From: Candidatus Dojkabacteria bacterium
GTDB lineage: Bacteria; Patescibacteria; Dojkabacteria; SC72; JAFGCJ01
NCBI GenBank assembly: GCA_016932785.1
Contig: JAFGCJ010000002.1
Coordinates: 496,001-560,000, forward strand
Direction of reading: 5' to 3'
DNA length: 64,000 nt
Part shown: positions 34,633 through 42,333 of the stretch, piece after piece
How positions within the stretch are numbered: position 1 is the first letter of the stretch
Layout of the letters: each line of letters starts with the position of its first letter
Notes under the pieces: model-generated
Database searches by the model: none
What the model saw: only the letters and a program-made list of their open reading frames with translations
What the model was told of the DNA's origin: nothing
Position numbers and translations under genes: made by a program

Positions 34633-34974
34633 TTACTTAACCATATTGCCTAAAACAGGAAGCACAACCTTTTCTCCATTGTAGGCTTTAATACCGACAA
34701 TGATTCTTCCAACAGTAAGACCTAGGTTCGCTATTCCGACAAGACATCCTATGAGCCATCCAATTATTGGGATAGGTGTAACAATCATCCCAAGTGAGAG
34801 AATGATCTGAAGGATACCATAGTATAATGACTCTTTCGCATTAAACTGGATAAATTCATCACTCTTTGTATCCTCAAGCAACATGAAAATAAGGCTTGAT
34901 AAAGGTGTAAATAGCCAGCACAAAAGAGCAGCTACCTTTGGATCCATGCCACCTGAACTCGTTTTTTCTGCCAT
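34633..34974 (-). CDS. DUF4870/Tic20-like membrane protein
   Basis: 113 aa with about three hydrophobic segments: VAALLCWLFTPLSSLIFMLLE (14-34), YGILQIILSLGMIVTPIPIIGWLIGCLVGIANLGL across 52-85. The first part with FIQFNAKESL is typical of the small DUF4870/Tic20-like family. The function is unknown. It has its own terminator. Confidence 0.75.
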   Translation of the reverse strand: MAEKTSSGGMDPKVAALLCWLFTPLSSLIFMLLEDTKSDEFIQFNAKESLYYGILQIILSLGMIVTPIPIIGWLIGCLVGIANLGLTVGRIIVGIKAYNGEKVVLPVLGNMVK

Positions 34975-35118
34975 TGTAAATTAGATATAAAAAATTAAGA
35001 TATTTCCTGATTCTCAGGATTTAATAGACTGTAACAAGTATATTCATTAAGGCCCTATATGTCAATTTTGGTTCCCAAGAAATGTCGCCAAAAAAAACAA
35101 GCCCATAGCCCTTATCAA

Positions 35119-35499
35119 TCAGGATTTCCAGAGACCATGTATATTACAATATTCCCTTGCATTCATTTCCTCTCCATCAACCTCAAAAACTGCCTCAGGT
35201 TTATCACCCGGACTCAAAAACTGTCTATAAACTCTTCCGTCAACGAGCAATTCTATAAACTCAATGTAATGCTCCTCCTCCATAGGATGCTCCACTGAGC
35301 TGACTTTCACTCTGACCTTGCCATTTTCACGTTCAACAACAGGAACATGTTTTTCCAAACCTTCATCCTTCTCTTTTGGATCTAAAAGCTCCATTTCCTG
35401 TCCGCAGCAAACAAGCGCTCCTGCACCGGAATGGAGCACTTCCACAATATTTCCGCAGATAGGACATCTATAAATTTGACTTACTGCTGTCATTTTCAC
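35119..35499 (-). CDS. dfx: Desulfoferrodoxin (two-iron superoxide reductase)
   Basis: Reduces superoxide to peroxide without making oxygen. The 126 aa hold a desulforedoxin centre with C12, C15, C31, C32 and a catalytic centre with E49-K50-H51 (EKHVP), H71 (HPM), H77, C118 and H121 (CNIHG), all at the canonical spacing. This suggests an anaerobic or fermentative cell coping with occasional oxygen. Electron donor (rubredoxin) not seen in the window. Confidence 0.93.
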   Translation of the reverse strand: MKMTAVSQIYRCPICGNIVEVLHSGAGALVCCGQEMELLDPKEKDEGLEKHVPVVERENGKVRVKVSSVEHPMEEEHYIEFIELLVDGRVYRQFLSPGDKPEAVFEVDGEEMNAREYCNIHGLWKS

Positions 35500-35598
35500 A
35501 AGGAATAAATTTAGCTTAGTAGGTATTGTATCAAATTCGATAAAGTTGGACCCAGAAGATTAGGGCATTAAATAATACACCCGCAGGGAAGGGGCTTC

Positions 35599-35952
35599 TT
35601 AAAAGATCATATCGGGAACAAACGAAACCAGAAATGCCGCAAGACCAATAATGAGTGCTTCAATTAATAGGGAAAGCGCACCTCTTCCTTCTCTCTTCTT
35701 CAATGTAAAAGAGTCTCCAATCATTGAAAAAATAGCCCTGACAAAATCTACAACGGCAATAATAAGTAGAATGACGATAAAAACATTGAATATTCTCCTA
35801 CCCAGTTCTACGGCATCATCCAAATCTGCAAAAACATTCACTTTTTCCCAGTTAATAACAGTTTCAGGACTAAAAAGATCAGGAATTACGGACTTTGCAG
35901 CCTTCACTATGAGGCAGGAACCTACAGCATTCAGCATTGACTTAACAATCAC
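35599..35952 (-). CDS. Small membrane protein of unknown function
   Basis: 117 aa with an N-terminal hydrophobic patch and two clear membrane segments (about 54-75 and 95-114) separated by a basic loop KKREGRG. The layout recalls VirB2/TrbC-like pilins but no motif confirms it. It lies between dfx and the M20 peptidase gene. Confidence 0.6.
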   Translation of the reverse strand: MIVKSMLNAVGSCLIVKAAKSVIPDLFSPETVINWEKVNVFADLDDAVELGRRIFNVFIVILLIIAVVDFVRAIFSMIGDSFTLKKREGRGALSLLIEALIIGLAAFLVSFVPDMIF

Positions 35953-35983
35953 AATTTACAACCACCCTCATATTACCATGTGC

Positions 35984-37303
35984 CTATTTCTTACTGAAGA
36001 ACCTACGAACAAACAACACCCCCTTTTCTATTAAGTCAGATCTAAAATTTTCATTTACCCCATGCATGTTACAATCCTCATTTCCCAAACCAACAGAAAT
36101 TGCATCAAGACCAAGCACTCTTTTGAAATCATCAACAATCGGAAGTGAACCGCCACAATACTTGAAGATAACCTTCTTAGAATACACTTCCTCCAATATT
36201 TCCGTAACGTCTTTTACTCTTTGATTATCAACGTCTACCTTAACAGGGTTGCACACGCTACCAAAAGTAAATTCCCAATCAATATAATCCGGTGTATTCT
36301 TCTCGACAAATTTCTCAATACTTTCTGCCAATTTCTTAGGATCCTGAGATTCCACCATCCTAACATTGCATCTTACCTCGGCGTTGCTGGGAATAATATT
36401 GCTGTATCCTTCTCCGGTATACCCCGAGTTAATACCTGTTACAGTAAGCATGGGTTGAAGACCTATCTTCACATAGTATTCTTCCCCATTCTCCGCAAAG
36501 ATCTTTTTAACACCTGTCATTTTCTTAATCTCATCAGGATCAAAGTCAGTATTTCCAATTTTTTCAAGTTCATCTTCTGTTACCTCCTCTACTCCATCGT
36601 AAAACCCTGACACTTGAACTCTGCCATTTTCATCATGGAATTTCGAAACAAGTCTGCAGATCTCGTTGGCTGAATTAGCAATTGCACCTCCATAGATCCC
36701 TGAGTGTAGATTAGTTTTTGCAGTTTTATACTTCACGGTAAAACTCATATTTCCCCTGCATCCAGCATCTATGACAGGTCTATCAGCAGTCATCTCGCCA
36801 TCAGAAAAAAGGATCACATCCGATTCCAACTCATGTTTCTTATCCTCGAGTACTTGTGCAATATTTGGACTTCCTATTTCCTCACCACCTTCAATCATGA
36901 ACTTCACGTTATACCCTAATTTACCGGAAGCGACTAAACCAATAATCGTATGAATATAGATCAGAACCTGCCCCTTATTATCAACCGAACCCCTACCCCA
37001 AAGTCTTCCGTCTTTTTCCACAAGCTGAAACGGATCCGTGTCCCATCCGTCCTCCTTGGCAGCAGGCATAACATCATAGTGGCCATACACGAGAACTGTC
37101 TCAAGACCTTCGTCTTCAATATGGTTGGCAAAAACTATTGGGTTTCCTTTTTCCATTTCCCAAACTTCAACATCAAATCCCCCATCAGTAAATAAGGTTT
37201 TCAGCCAATCCGCAGCACGATGAATTTCACCCTTAAAGTTCGGATCCGGAGAAACACTTTTTATACCAACAAAATCCTCAAGCAACTGCTTATAATCCTT
37301 CAT
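35984..37303 (-). CDS. M20-family metallopeptidase (dipeptidase-like)
   Basis: 439 aa from the ATG at 37303 (MKDYKQLLEDFVGIKSVSPDP). Zinc ligands of M20: H in GHYDVMP followed by D, D in WGRGSVDNKGQ, EE in IEGGEEIGSPN, D in ILFSDGEM and the C-terminal H in CNMHGVNENF. An insertion dimerisation domain lies between (about 200-320). The closest relatives are CNDP/ArgE/DapE-type dipeptidases; the peptide substrate is inferred. An 18-nt upstream extension is possible. Confidence 0.9.
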   Translation of the reverse strand: MKDYKQLLEDFVGIKSVSPDPNFKGEIHRAADWLKTLFTDGGFDVEVWEMEKGNPIVFANHIEDEGLETVLVYGHYDVMPAAKEDGWDTDPFQLVEKDGRLWGRGSVDNKGQVLIYIHTIIGLVASGKLGYNVKFMIEGGEEIGSPNIAQVLEDKKHELESDVILFSDGEMTADRPVIDAGCRGNMSFTVKYKTAKTNLHSGIYGGAIANSANEICRLVSKFHDENGRVQVSGFYDGVEEVTEDELEKIGNTDFDPDEIKKMTGVKKIFAENGEEYYVKIGLQPMLTVTGINSGYTGEGYSNIIPSNAEVRCNVRMVESQDPKKLAESIEKFVEKNTPDYIDWEFTFGSVCNPVKVDVDNQRVKDVTEILEEVYSKKVIFKYCGGSLPIVDDFKRVLGLDAISVGLGNEDCNMHGVNENFRSDLIEKGVLFVRRFFSKK

Positions 37304-37371
37304 TGAACATAGCGCCAACATTATTTACGAAACGCTACATTCTACACCAGAAAGCAGCTTAATGAAAATGA

Positions 37372-39405
37372 TTATTCCACTTCCCAATCCCAGTCATACT
37401 CGTAATCATAATTATCAAAATCCACTATATTGTAGAAATTTGATACATCGCACACATCAAAGTTAAACTCCGACTCATCACATGCAATGGGCATATTTGA
37501 CGATCTTGCAATTTTCCATTTCCCATCTTGGAAATACAACTCCAGAGTATCCGACTTCGTAACTTTTCCATATGCCCCTCCAGAAACAAAAGTATACTCC
37601 ACATCCATTCCGACCGTGGCATATTCATTGCGATAATTGAGACTCCAAGAATCACAGTCTGGGAAAGTATAATAATGAATATCATATGAGGTGACCTGCA
37701 AATCATAATCATCAGCAAACTTCGTAACATCGGTCTCAACCGCATTCATTGTCCAATACTCTTCAATTGCTTTATCAAAATCTCCCTCCATTACAACATT
37801 TGCATAATCTTCAATAAAATTCTCCACCTCATTTTGAAGACCCTCACACCAGTCTTCATCACCAAGCTCATCTTCAAGAATTTCAATATTGTACTCACGC
37901 CAGAAATTATATGACTGCCAATACTTCCTATCCTTTTTCATAAATTCATACCGCTCCTGCAGTTCGTACATTATTACACTTTTCATTTGGTCAGATGACT
38001 TATCAGCAAGATCAACAATTACCGGCACTGCCTCATCAGACAGTGTAAGCATATACGTCAAATCTATCTTACCCTCATCTTCATATCTTTCCAGATTTAA
38101 CCTTGCAACTATATAATCCCCAGGAACAATAACCAAAACACAATACGTAATAAACAGTAAAATCGAAGATGTAACACTTACAAACCTCTGTGCATTCTTA
38201 AACATTGGAGACACAAGAAGGAAAAGATACTGCAATCCAATACACCAAGTGACAAAGTGCACAAACAATCTCAGAGTAGTAAATCCATAGACCTCTTCAT
38301 AAAGCGATAGTCTAGTGTGAGAAGAATATGTTATCACTAAAACACAGGCCGCGAGAACAATATAGTTAGCATAATAAAAAGCTTTCTGTACTACTCCCTC
38401 CACCTTCACCTTAAATGTAAGGACCAGAAGAATAAAATACGTAAGAACTGACACCGTCAGAAGTTCCCAGAAACCCTTTCGGGCGTACTCAGCATAAGTG
38501 AAATTTGCCTTATCACCTATTACATTATCAGAACCCCCAAAAAGATAGACAAACTGAATCACTACAAAAATTACAAAAAGGATATTCAAGGTAAATGTGA
38601 AACTTGATGAGATTATCGCGTCCCAGTTTTTCTTAAGATTCATCCCCTCTCTCTGGTTATCACTCATCCACTTACTTACAACGGACTTTCCATTCCAAAG
38701 GGAAAAATTAAAAACAGAGTAGTAAACAGTAACAAGCCCTCCTACTATTATTCTTCCTACCAACGACATGAAGCTAGAGAAATCCTTAAACCAGCTTCCA
38801 ATTGTATTATCGATAAAATCCACCACCAAATCACCAAACACCTTATCCGCAGAACTCAAAAGAACTGCAAAAAACAAGAAGAACGGTAGTGCAATAATAA
38901 AACCCAAAATAATCCTTGGTAACCATCTACCAGCCTTGGATTTACTTCCAGGAAAAAGAGATCTAAACGGAAATTTCTTCAAAAACCCGAAAAAATCCCC
39001 GAACCAGGCAATAAATATCTTCAAGGGAAGAACTATATAGCTGAAGATTCCAAAATTTGACATTGTCCCTTTCAGAACAACAGCCGCTAGAAAAACAGTC
39101 ACGACTACAGGCAAAGTTATAAATGCAAAAAACAGGTTATCTGGATCAGCTCTCAGAGCAAAAATTGAACAAAGCAAAATTATAAGAGGCATTGCAAAAA
39201 GCCAGAGCGATGATTTTTTGAAAAGCTTTTTGGGCTCAATAAGGGCTACAGGTACAAATGCCGCAGCAGCTACCAACAGAAAGAATATAACATACGAAAT
39301 TCCTGGCGTTTTCCACGTAAATAAGTAAACAAATGATGCTCCAAGAAAAAGCGACTCTATAAGGGCAATAACAGAATAGTTACGGACACGCTGTTCTTTT
39401 TCCAT
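37372..39405 (-). CDS. DUF4173-type polytopic membrane protein with C-terminal NTF2-like domain
   Basis: 677 aa. The first about 460 residues have some 12 hydrophobic segments and the ANFTYAEYARKGFWELL motif (about 304-320) that marks the DUF4153/DUF4173 family. Residues about 545-660 form a soluble alpha+beta domain with the pattern of SnoaL/NTF2-like domains (VENFIEDYANVVMEGDFDKAIEEYW, later TLELYFQDGKWKIARS). The tail is Asp/Tyr-rich. The function is unknown, perhaps an envelope sensor. Confidence 0.75.
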   Translation of the reverse strand: MEKEQRVRNYSVIALIESLFLGASFVYLFTWKTPGISYVIFFLLVAAAAFVPVALIEPKKLFKKSSLWLFAMPLIILLCSIFALRADPDNLFFAFITLPVVVTVFLAAVVLKGTMSNFGIFSYIVLPLKIFIAWFGDFFGFLKKFPFRSLFPGSKSKAGRWLPRIILGFIIALPFFLFFAVLLSSADKVFGDLVVDFIDNTIGSWFKDFSSFMSLVGRIIVGGLVTVYYSVFNFSLWNGKSVVSKWMSDNQREGMNLKKNWDAIISSSFTFTLNILFVIFVVIQFVYLFGGSDNVIGDKANFTYAEYARKGFWELLTVSVLTYFILLVLTFKVKVEGVVQKAFYYANYIVLAACVLVITYSSHTRLSLYEEVYGFTTLRLFVHFVTWCIGLQYLFLLVSPMFKNAQRFVSVTSSILLFITYCVLVIVPGDYIVARLNLERYEDEGKIDLTYMLTLSDEAVPVIVDLADKSSDQMKSVIMYELQERYEFMKKDRKYWQSYNFWREYNIEILEDELGDEDWCEGLQNEVENFIEDYANVVMEGDFDKAIEEYWTMNAVETDVTKFADDYDLQVTSYDIHYYTFPDCDSWSLNYRNEYATVGMDVEYTFVSGGAYGKVTKSDTLELYFQDGKWKIARSSNMPIACDESEFNFDVCDVSNFYNIVDFDNYDYEYDWDWEVE

Positions 39406-39436
39406 TTTCTGGTGATTTAAAATAAATTATCTACCA

Positions 39437-39465
39437 ATTATAACGCGATATTCTTATATATGTAA
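39437..39465 (-). promoter_or_regulatory. Promoter of the DUF4173-type gene
   Basis: Minus-strand TTACAT (complement of 39460-39465), 17-nt spacer, TATAAT (complement of 39437-39442); leader about 25 nt. It is divergent from the TrmB-like gene promoter. Confidence 0.7.
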
Positions 39466-39487
39466 CATCAACCATAGTCCCTTGTAG

Positions 39488-39516
39488 TTGCAATGAGTGC
39501 CACTATATGCTACAAT
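39488..39516 (+). promoter_or_regulatory. Promoter of the first TrmB-like gene (leaderless)
   Basis: TTGCAA (39488-39493), 17-nt spacer, TACAAT (39511-39516); the ATG at 39524 is 7 nt past the -10. This rules against the upstream in-frame ATG at 39497, which lies inside the promoter. Confidence 0.7.
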
Positions 39517-39523
39517 CTCATTC

Positions 39524-40300
39524 ATGAAAGAACGTGAGCTACTAGAAAACCTTGACCTGACACCAAACGAAATAGATATTTACCTATATCTGTTAAAGAC
39601 TGGCTCCAGTCCCGGGCCACAGATATATAAAGAACTCTCACTAGATAAATCTTCAACATACCGAGCTCTATCTGAACTCGAAAAAAAAGACCTCATCTAC
39701 TCTCTTGGTGAGACGAGAAACCAACTTTTTCTTGCAAACTCCACTGACAAACTTCTAAAAATGCAAGAAGCAAAAGAAAAAGAGGTCCTTGGCATTAGAA
39801 AAGGTCTAAAGAAATTTATAAAAAACATCGATGAATTCTCAAAGAAAAACTACAAATTCCAGAACATTAAAATTTTCGAAGGGAAAAACGCGTATTACGC
39901 ATTCATGGAGGAAAGCCGAAAGGGAAAATATGATGTTTTTAGAAATATCTGCTCTACCCAAAAAATTCACAAATTAGCTCATACCAAGGAAAGGTACTAC
40001 AAGTATATGGAGAGTTATGTTCCCGAGAGAGTTAAAAAGGGGATAAAAGTTAAGATTCTTTATGACAAAAATACAAAACCAGATTTCCTGGATGTCTCCG
40101 ACGCAGAAAAATTAAAGGAAGCAAGGCAATATAAAGGGAATTTGAGTTTAGGCTGTTTTTTAAACACTTTTGCTAACAAAACAGGATTTCTTACTCTAAG
40201 AAATGGAGAACCGTGGGCAATAATAATTGAAGATCAACTGATAACCGACCTAATTAACAGCTTGTTTGAGGCGATCTGGAATATATCTAAAACTATTTAA
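39524..40300 (+). CDS. TrmB-like transcriptional regulator
   Basis: 258 aa from ATG 39524 (MKERELLENLDLTPNEIDIYLYLLK). The first 70 residues are a winged helix of the TrmB/sugar-specific regulator type (SPGPQIYKELSLDKSSTYRALSELEKKDLIYSLG in segments). A coiled-coil stretch (about 85-115) and a PLD-like effector domain follow (IKIFEGKNAYYAFMEE, VKKGIKVKILYDKN). A paralogue is at 50095. The tRNA-His-like RNA and the unknown 340-aa gene follow on the same strand, suggesting one transcription unit. Confidence 0.85.
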   Translation: MKERELLENLDLTPNEIDIYLYLLKTGSSPGPQIYKELSLDKSSTYRALSELEKKDLIYSLGETRNQLFLANSTDKLLKMQEAKEKEVLGIRKGLKKFIKNIDEFSKKNYKFQNIKIFEGKNAYYAFMEESRKGKYDVFRNICSTQKIHKLAHTKERYYKYMESYVPERVKKGIKVKILYDKNTKPDFLDVSDAEKLKEARQYKGNLSLGCFLNTFANKTGFLTLRNGEPWAIIIEDQLITDLINSLFEAIWNISKTI

Positions 40301-40313
40301 CAATTTAAATCGT

Positions 40314-40386
40314 GGATGGGGTAGTTCAAGGTGAGAACGCTCCTTGTGAGGAGAGGTTGGAGGTGCAGAGCCTTCCCCCATCCCCA
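40314..40386 (+). ncRNA. tRNA-His-like RNA with degenerate anticodon and T arms
   Basis: Acceptor GGATGGGG (40314-40321) pairs over 8 bp with CCCCATCC (40376-40383), which matches the extra G-1:C73 pair peculiar to tRNA-His; CCA is encoded (40384-40386). T8-A9, D arm GTTC-AAGGTGA-GAAC (40324-40338). The anticodon arm CTCC-TTGTGA-GGAG (40340-40353) carries U33-GUG (His) but has only 4 bp and a 6-nt loop. T arm GGAGG-TGCAGAG-CCTTC (40359-40375) has GUGC instead of GTTC and no A58. Total 73 nt. It may be a non-decoding tRNA or a pseudogene. Confidence 0.7.
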
Positions 40387-40391
40387 ATATT

Positions 40392-41414
40392 ATGAACGCA
40401 AAAAAATATCTTAAACTGAGACTTACCGACTGTACGAAATACGAACTGAGCAGCGATGAGAAAAAAACTCTCCAATATGAAGGAATAGAAACATATATAT
40501 TCCGCAAGCTCAAATCTAAAAAATTCCGCAAAACAAAATTGGATAACGATTCTGAAAAACAGATCAAAGAGGCCATAGCAACCAACGTATCCAAAAATGA
40601 ACCAATAAAATTCACCTACCCCTTCGGAGGGTACAAAATATGGAGGGTACCAGACTATCCATGTGCAGGATGGTCTGAATTCATGACGATTAACTATGTA
40701 TGCAGCTATGTTGCACCAATCCTGGCCGGCTATGAACCCGGCGTTGAATTCTATTTCTCATCGGACGATGTTGTCATAGAACTGATTGACAACTTTCCTC
40801 GTAAGGACCTCGATAAGTATGTCGCTTCATTCAAATCACTAATCGCCGAATTTTCCAAATACTTTCCACAAAACATGAAAATGGAGCTAAAGCAGGTTGT
40901 TCCCGACATATACAAAACAAAAGAAGAATACGAAAAGGAGTTGGAAGAACTCTACAAAGAGTTCAAACTCAGAAAGTACACAGAGGAGGATTTAATTAAA
41001 TCCAAAAAGAAATTTATTTTTCATTTTCAGAAAAAAGGCCAAAAAGACTACTCCGGCTTTTCGGAGAAGGAATTGTCTGAATTATGGAATGACCTGCTAT
41101 TCTGGAGCGATGCTTACCTCGCACTAGAAAAAAGAAAAGACTTCGTTAGGGGAAATGACAGAATTGTCTTATTCTCAAACCCCATACCTTTAGCAATAGA
41201 CATAGGATCAAACCAAGTGTCAAAAGCCAAATTTTGGGCCGGATATGGAGTGCTAGAAAAAGACAATGACAAATTCTTCGAAAGGATACTTAGCCCGTCG
41301 CAGTGGGAAAAGTCGAAGAAGCTGGCACGTACCGAAAATATAAACTTTCTCTCACAGCCAAACTTCAAATCAGTACACGTTTTTGAAAAAAGACTGGATT
41401 TTCTTAAAAACTAG
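40392..41414 (+). CDS. Protein of unknown family, downstream of the tRNA-His-like RNA
   Basis: 340 aa, starting 5 nt after the CCA of the tRNA-like RNA, with no Shine-Dalgarno sequence; tRNA 3' processing would leave a nearly leaderless message. No signal peptide or membrane segment. A region at about 73-150 (TYPFGGYKIWRVPDYP, WSEFMTINYVCSYVAPILAGYEPGVEFYFSSDD in segments) has a faint resemblance in pattern to PvcA/Dit1 isonitrile synthases (Y-x-PG then SDD). A Lys-rich helical part (about 175-220) and a C-terminal domain (about 240-340, IVLFSNPIPLAIDIG) follow. Function not recognised. Confidence 0.75.
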   Translation: MNAKKYLKLRLTDCTKYELSSDEKKTLQYEGIETYIFRKLKSKKFRKTKLDNDSEKQIKEAIATNVSKNEPIKFTYPFGGYKIWRVPDYPCAGWSEFMTINYVCSYVAPILAGYEPGVEFYFSSDDVVIELIDNFPRKDLDKYVASFKSLIAEFSKYFPQNMKMELKQVVPDIYKTKEEYEKELEELYKEFKLRKYTEEDLIKSKKKFIFHFQKKGQKDYSGFSEKELSELWNDLLFWSDAYLALEKRKDFVRGNDRIVLFSNPIPLAIDIGSNQVSKAKFWAGYGVLEKDNDKFFERILSPSQWEKSKKLARTENINFLSQPNFKSVHVFEKRLDFLKN

Positions 41415-41950
41415 TAAATAAAAGGCACAAATTTCCATCTAACCTCTTCCATATATTCTTTATATTCCTTAGGAAATCTTTCAAGAAGAAATTTCTCCTC
41501 ACTCCTGGCAACAATGACCCACAGTGCAAGAAGAAGTACCGCACTTATAAAAGGCAGGTAACTCTGAGAGCTAAATGCCATACCAAATTGCATCAAAATT
41601 GTCCCCAGATAGCCAGGATGACGAATCTTTCCATAAATACCAACGATAATGAGCTTCTCTACCTCATCGGCACGTATAGTATTCATAATTTCAAGATCAG
41701 ATTTTTCATGTGCTCTTTGATATAGAAAAGAAACAATGAACCCCACAACAATAAATGCTATCCCAATATACCAGGAATACTCAGCGTATGGGACAACCCA
41801 GATTTCAAAATAATGAGAAAGAATACTAATTACAAACTGAAGAATAAACCCCACTGTTGTAATTAAATCAGGATTTGAAATAATTCTGTGTGCTTTTGGA
41901 GCACTGCTCTTTTGAGGTTCTTGGGTAGTTTTTTTCTCACTTTTAGCCAT
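41411..41950 (-). CDS. Isoprenylcysteine carboxyl methyltransferase (ICMT)-like membrane methyltransferase
   Basis: 179 aa with about four membrane segments. The C-terminal pattern GIYGKIRHPGYLGTILMQFG (about 106-125) followed by EEKFLLERFPKEYKEYMEEV is the SAM-binding signature of the ICMT/PEMT/DUF1295 superfamily. In bacteria these proteins methylate lipids or small molecules; the substrate is unknown. Its stop overlaps the end of the 340-aa gene on the other strand by 4 nt. Confidence 0.8.
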   Translation of the reverse strand: MAKSEKKTTQEPQKSSAPKAHRIISNPDLITTVGFILQFVISILSHYFEIWVVPYAEYSWYIGIAFIVVGFIVSFLYQRAHEKSDLEIMNTIRADEVEKLIIVGIYGKIRHPGYLGTILMQFGMAFSSQSYLPFISAVLLLALWVIVARSEEKFLLERFPKEYKEYMEEVRWKFVPFIY

Positions 41951-42037
41951 ATAAATAAGTCTTATGAATTTATGAAGTATTGTTTCTGTAATCCTATTAT
42001 AATACTAACAATGGTAGAAGCCATATGCAATACCGAA

Positions 42038-42178
42038 CTAGGTCCTTTCCGCACCACATCTAACACACTTTTGCCTATGCACACAAATGAGATCTCCGCA
42101 CTCCGGACACTCCCACCTCTCTTTCTCATCTCTAACAAATTGTCTTATTCCACTGTTCTCAATATTTTCAAGGTTCTC
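42038..42178 (-). pseudogene. Zinc-ribbon C-terminal remnant abutting tRNA-Ser(GGA)
   Basis: Directly downstream of the tRNA-Ser 3' end the minus strand is open for about 46 codons (FVRDEKERWECPECGDLICVH, then CVRCGAERT and stop), with two CxxC pairs. There is no in-frame ATG, GTG or TTG outside the tRNA, so it looks like the 3' end of a gene cut at the tRNA. The pattern (R...E..RW.CP.CG..IC.H...C..CG) resembles the tail of small zinc-ribbon DUF proteins. A read-through from within the tRNA is the alternative. Confidence 0.5.
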
Positions 42179-42265
42179 CGGAGAGAGCGGGATTCGAACC
42201 CGCGGTACCGGTAAAGGTACACTCGCTCTCCAAGCGAGCGCTTTCGGCCACTCAGCCATCTCTCC
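42179..42265 (-). tRNA. tRNA-Ser(GGA)
   Basis: Class II cloverleaf on the minus strand: acceptor GGAGAGA (complement of 42259-42265) with TCTCTCC (complement of 42180-42186), anticodon stem CTCGC/GCGAG around loop TTGGAGA (anticodon GGA), long variable arm, T arm GCGGG-TTCGAAT-CCCGC. Discriminator G; CCA is not encoded, unlike tRNA-Ser(UGA) in this window. Confidence 0.95.
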
Positions 42266-42280
42266 AAAAAGATCTGAACG

Positions 42281-42310
42281 ATTATAATTTCACAAATTAG
42301 GAATTTTCAA
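42281..42310 (-). promoter_or_regulatory. Promoter of tRNA-Ser(GGA)
   Basis: Minus-strand TTGAAA (complement of 42305-42310), 18-nt spacer, TATAAT (complement of 42281-42286), 15 nt upstream of the mature tRNA 5' end. Confidence 0.75.
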
Positions 42311-42333
42311 GTCCGCATGTTCTCACAATCACA

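Noticed and set aside
40345..40361. Alternative anticodon reading UGA in the tRNA-like RNA using a 17-nt arm
   Set aside because: It would put G at position 33, break one stem pair and destroy the T stem; the GUG reading fits the G-1:C73 pair.
40250..40615. Minus-strand frame across the tRNA-His-like element
   Set aside because: It crosses the RNA and the start of the 340-aa gene, lacks a Shine-Dalgarno sequence and has no recognisable domain.
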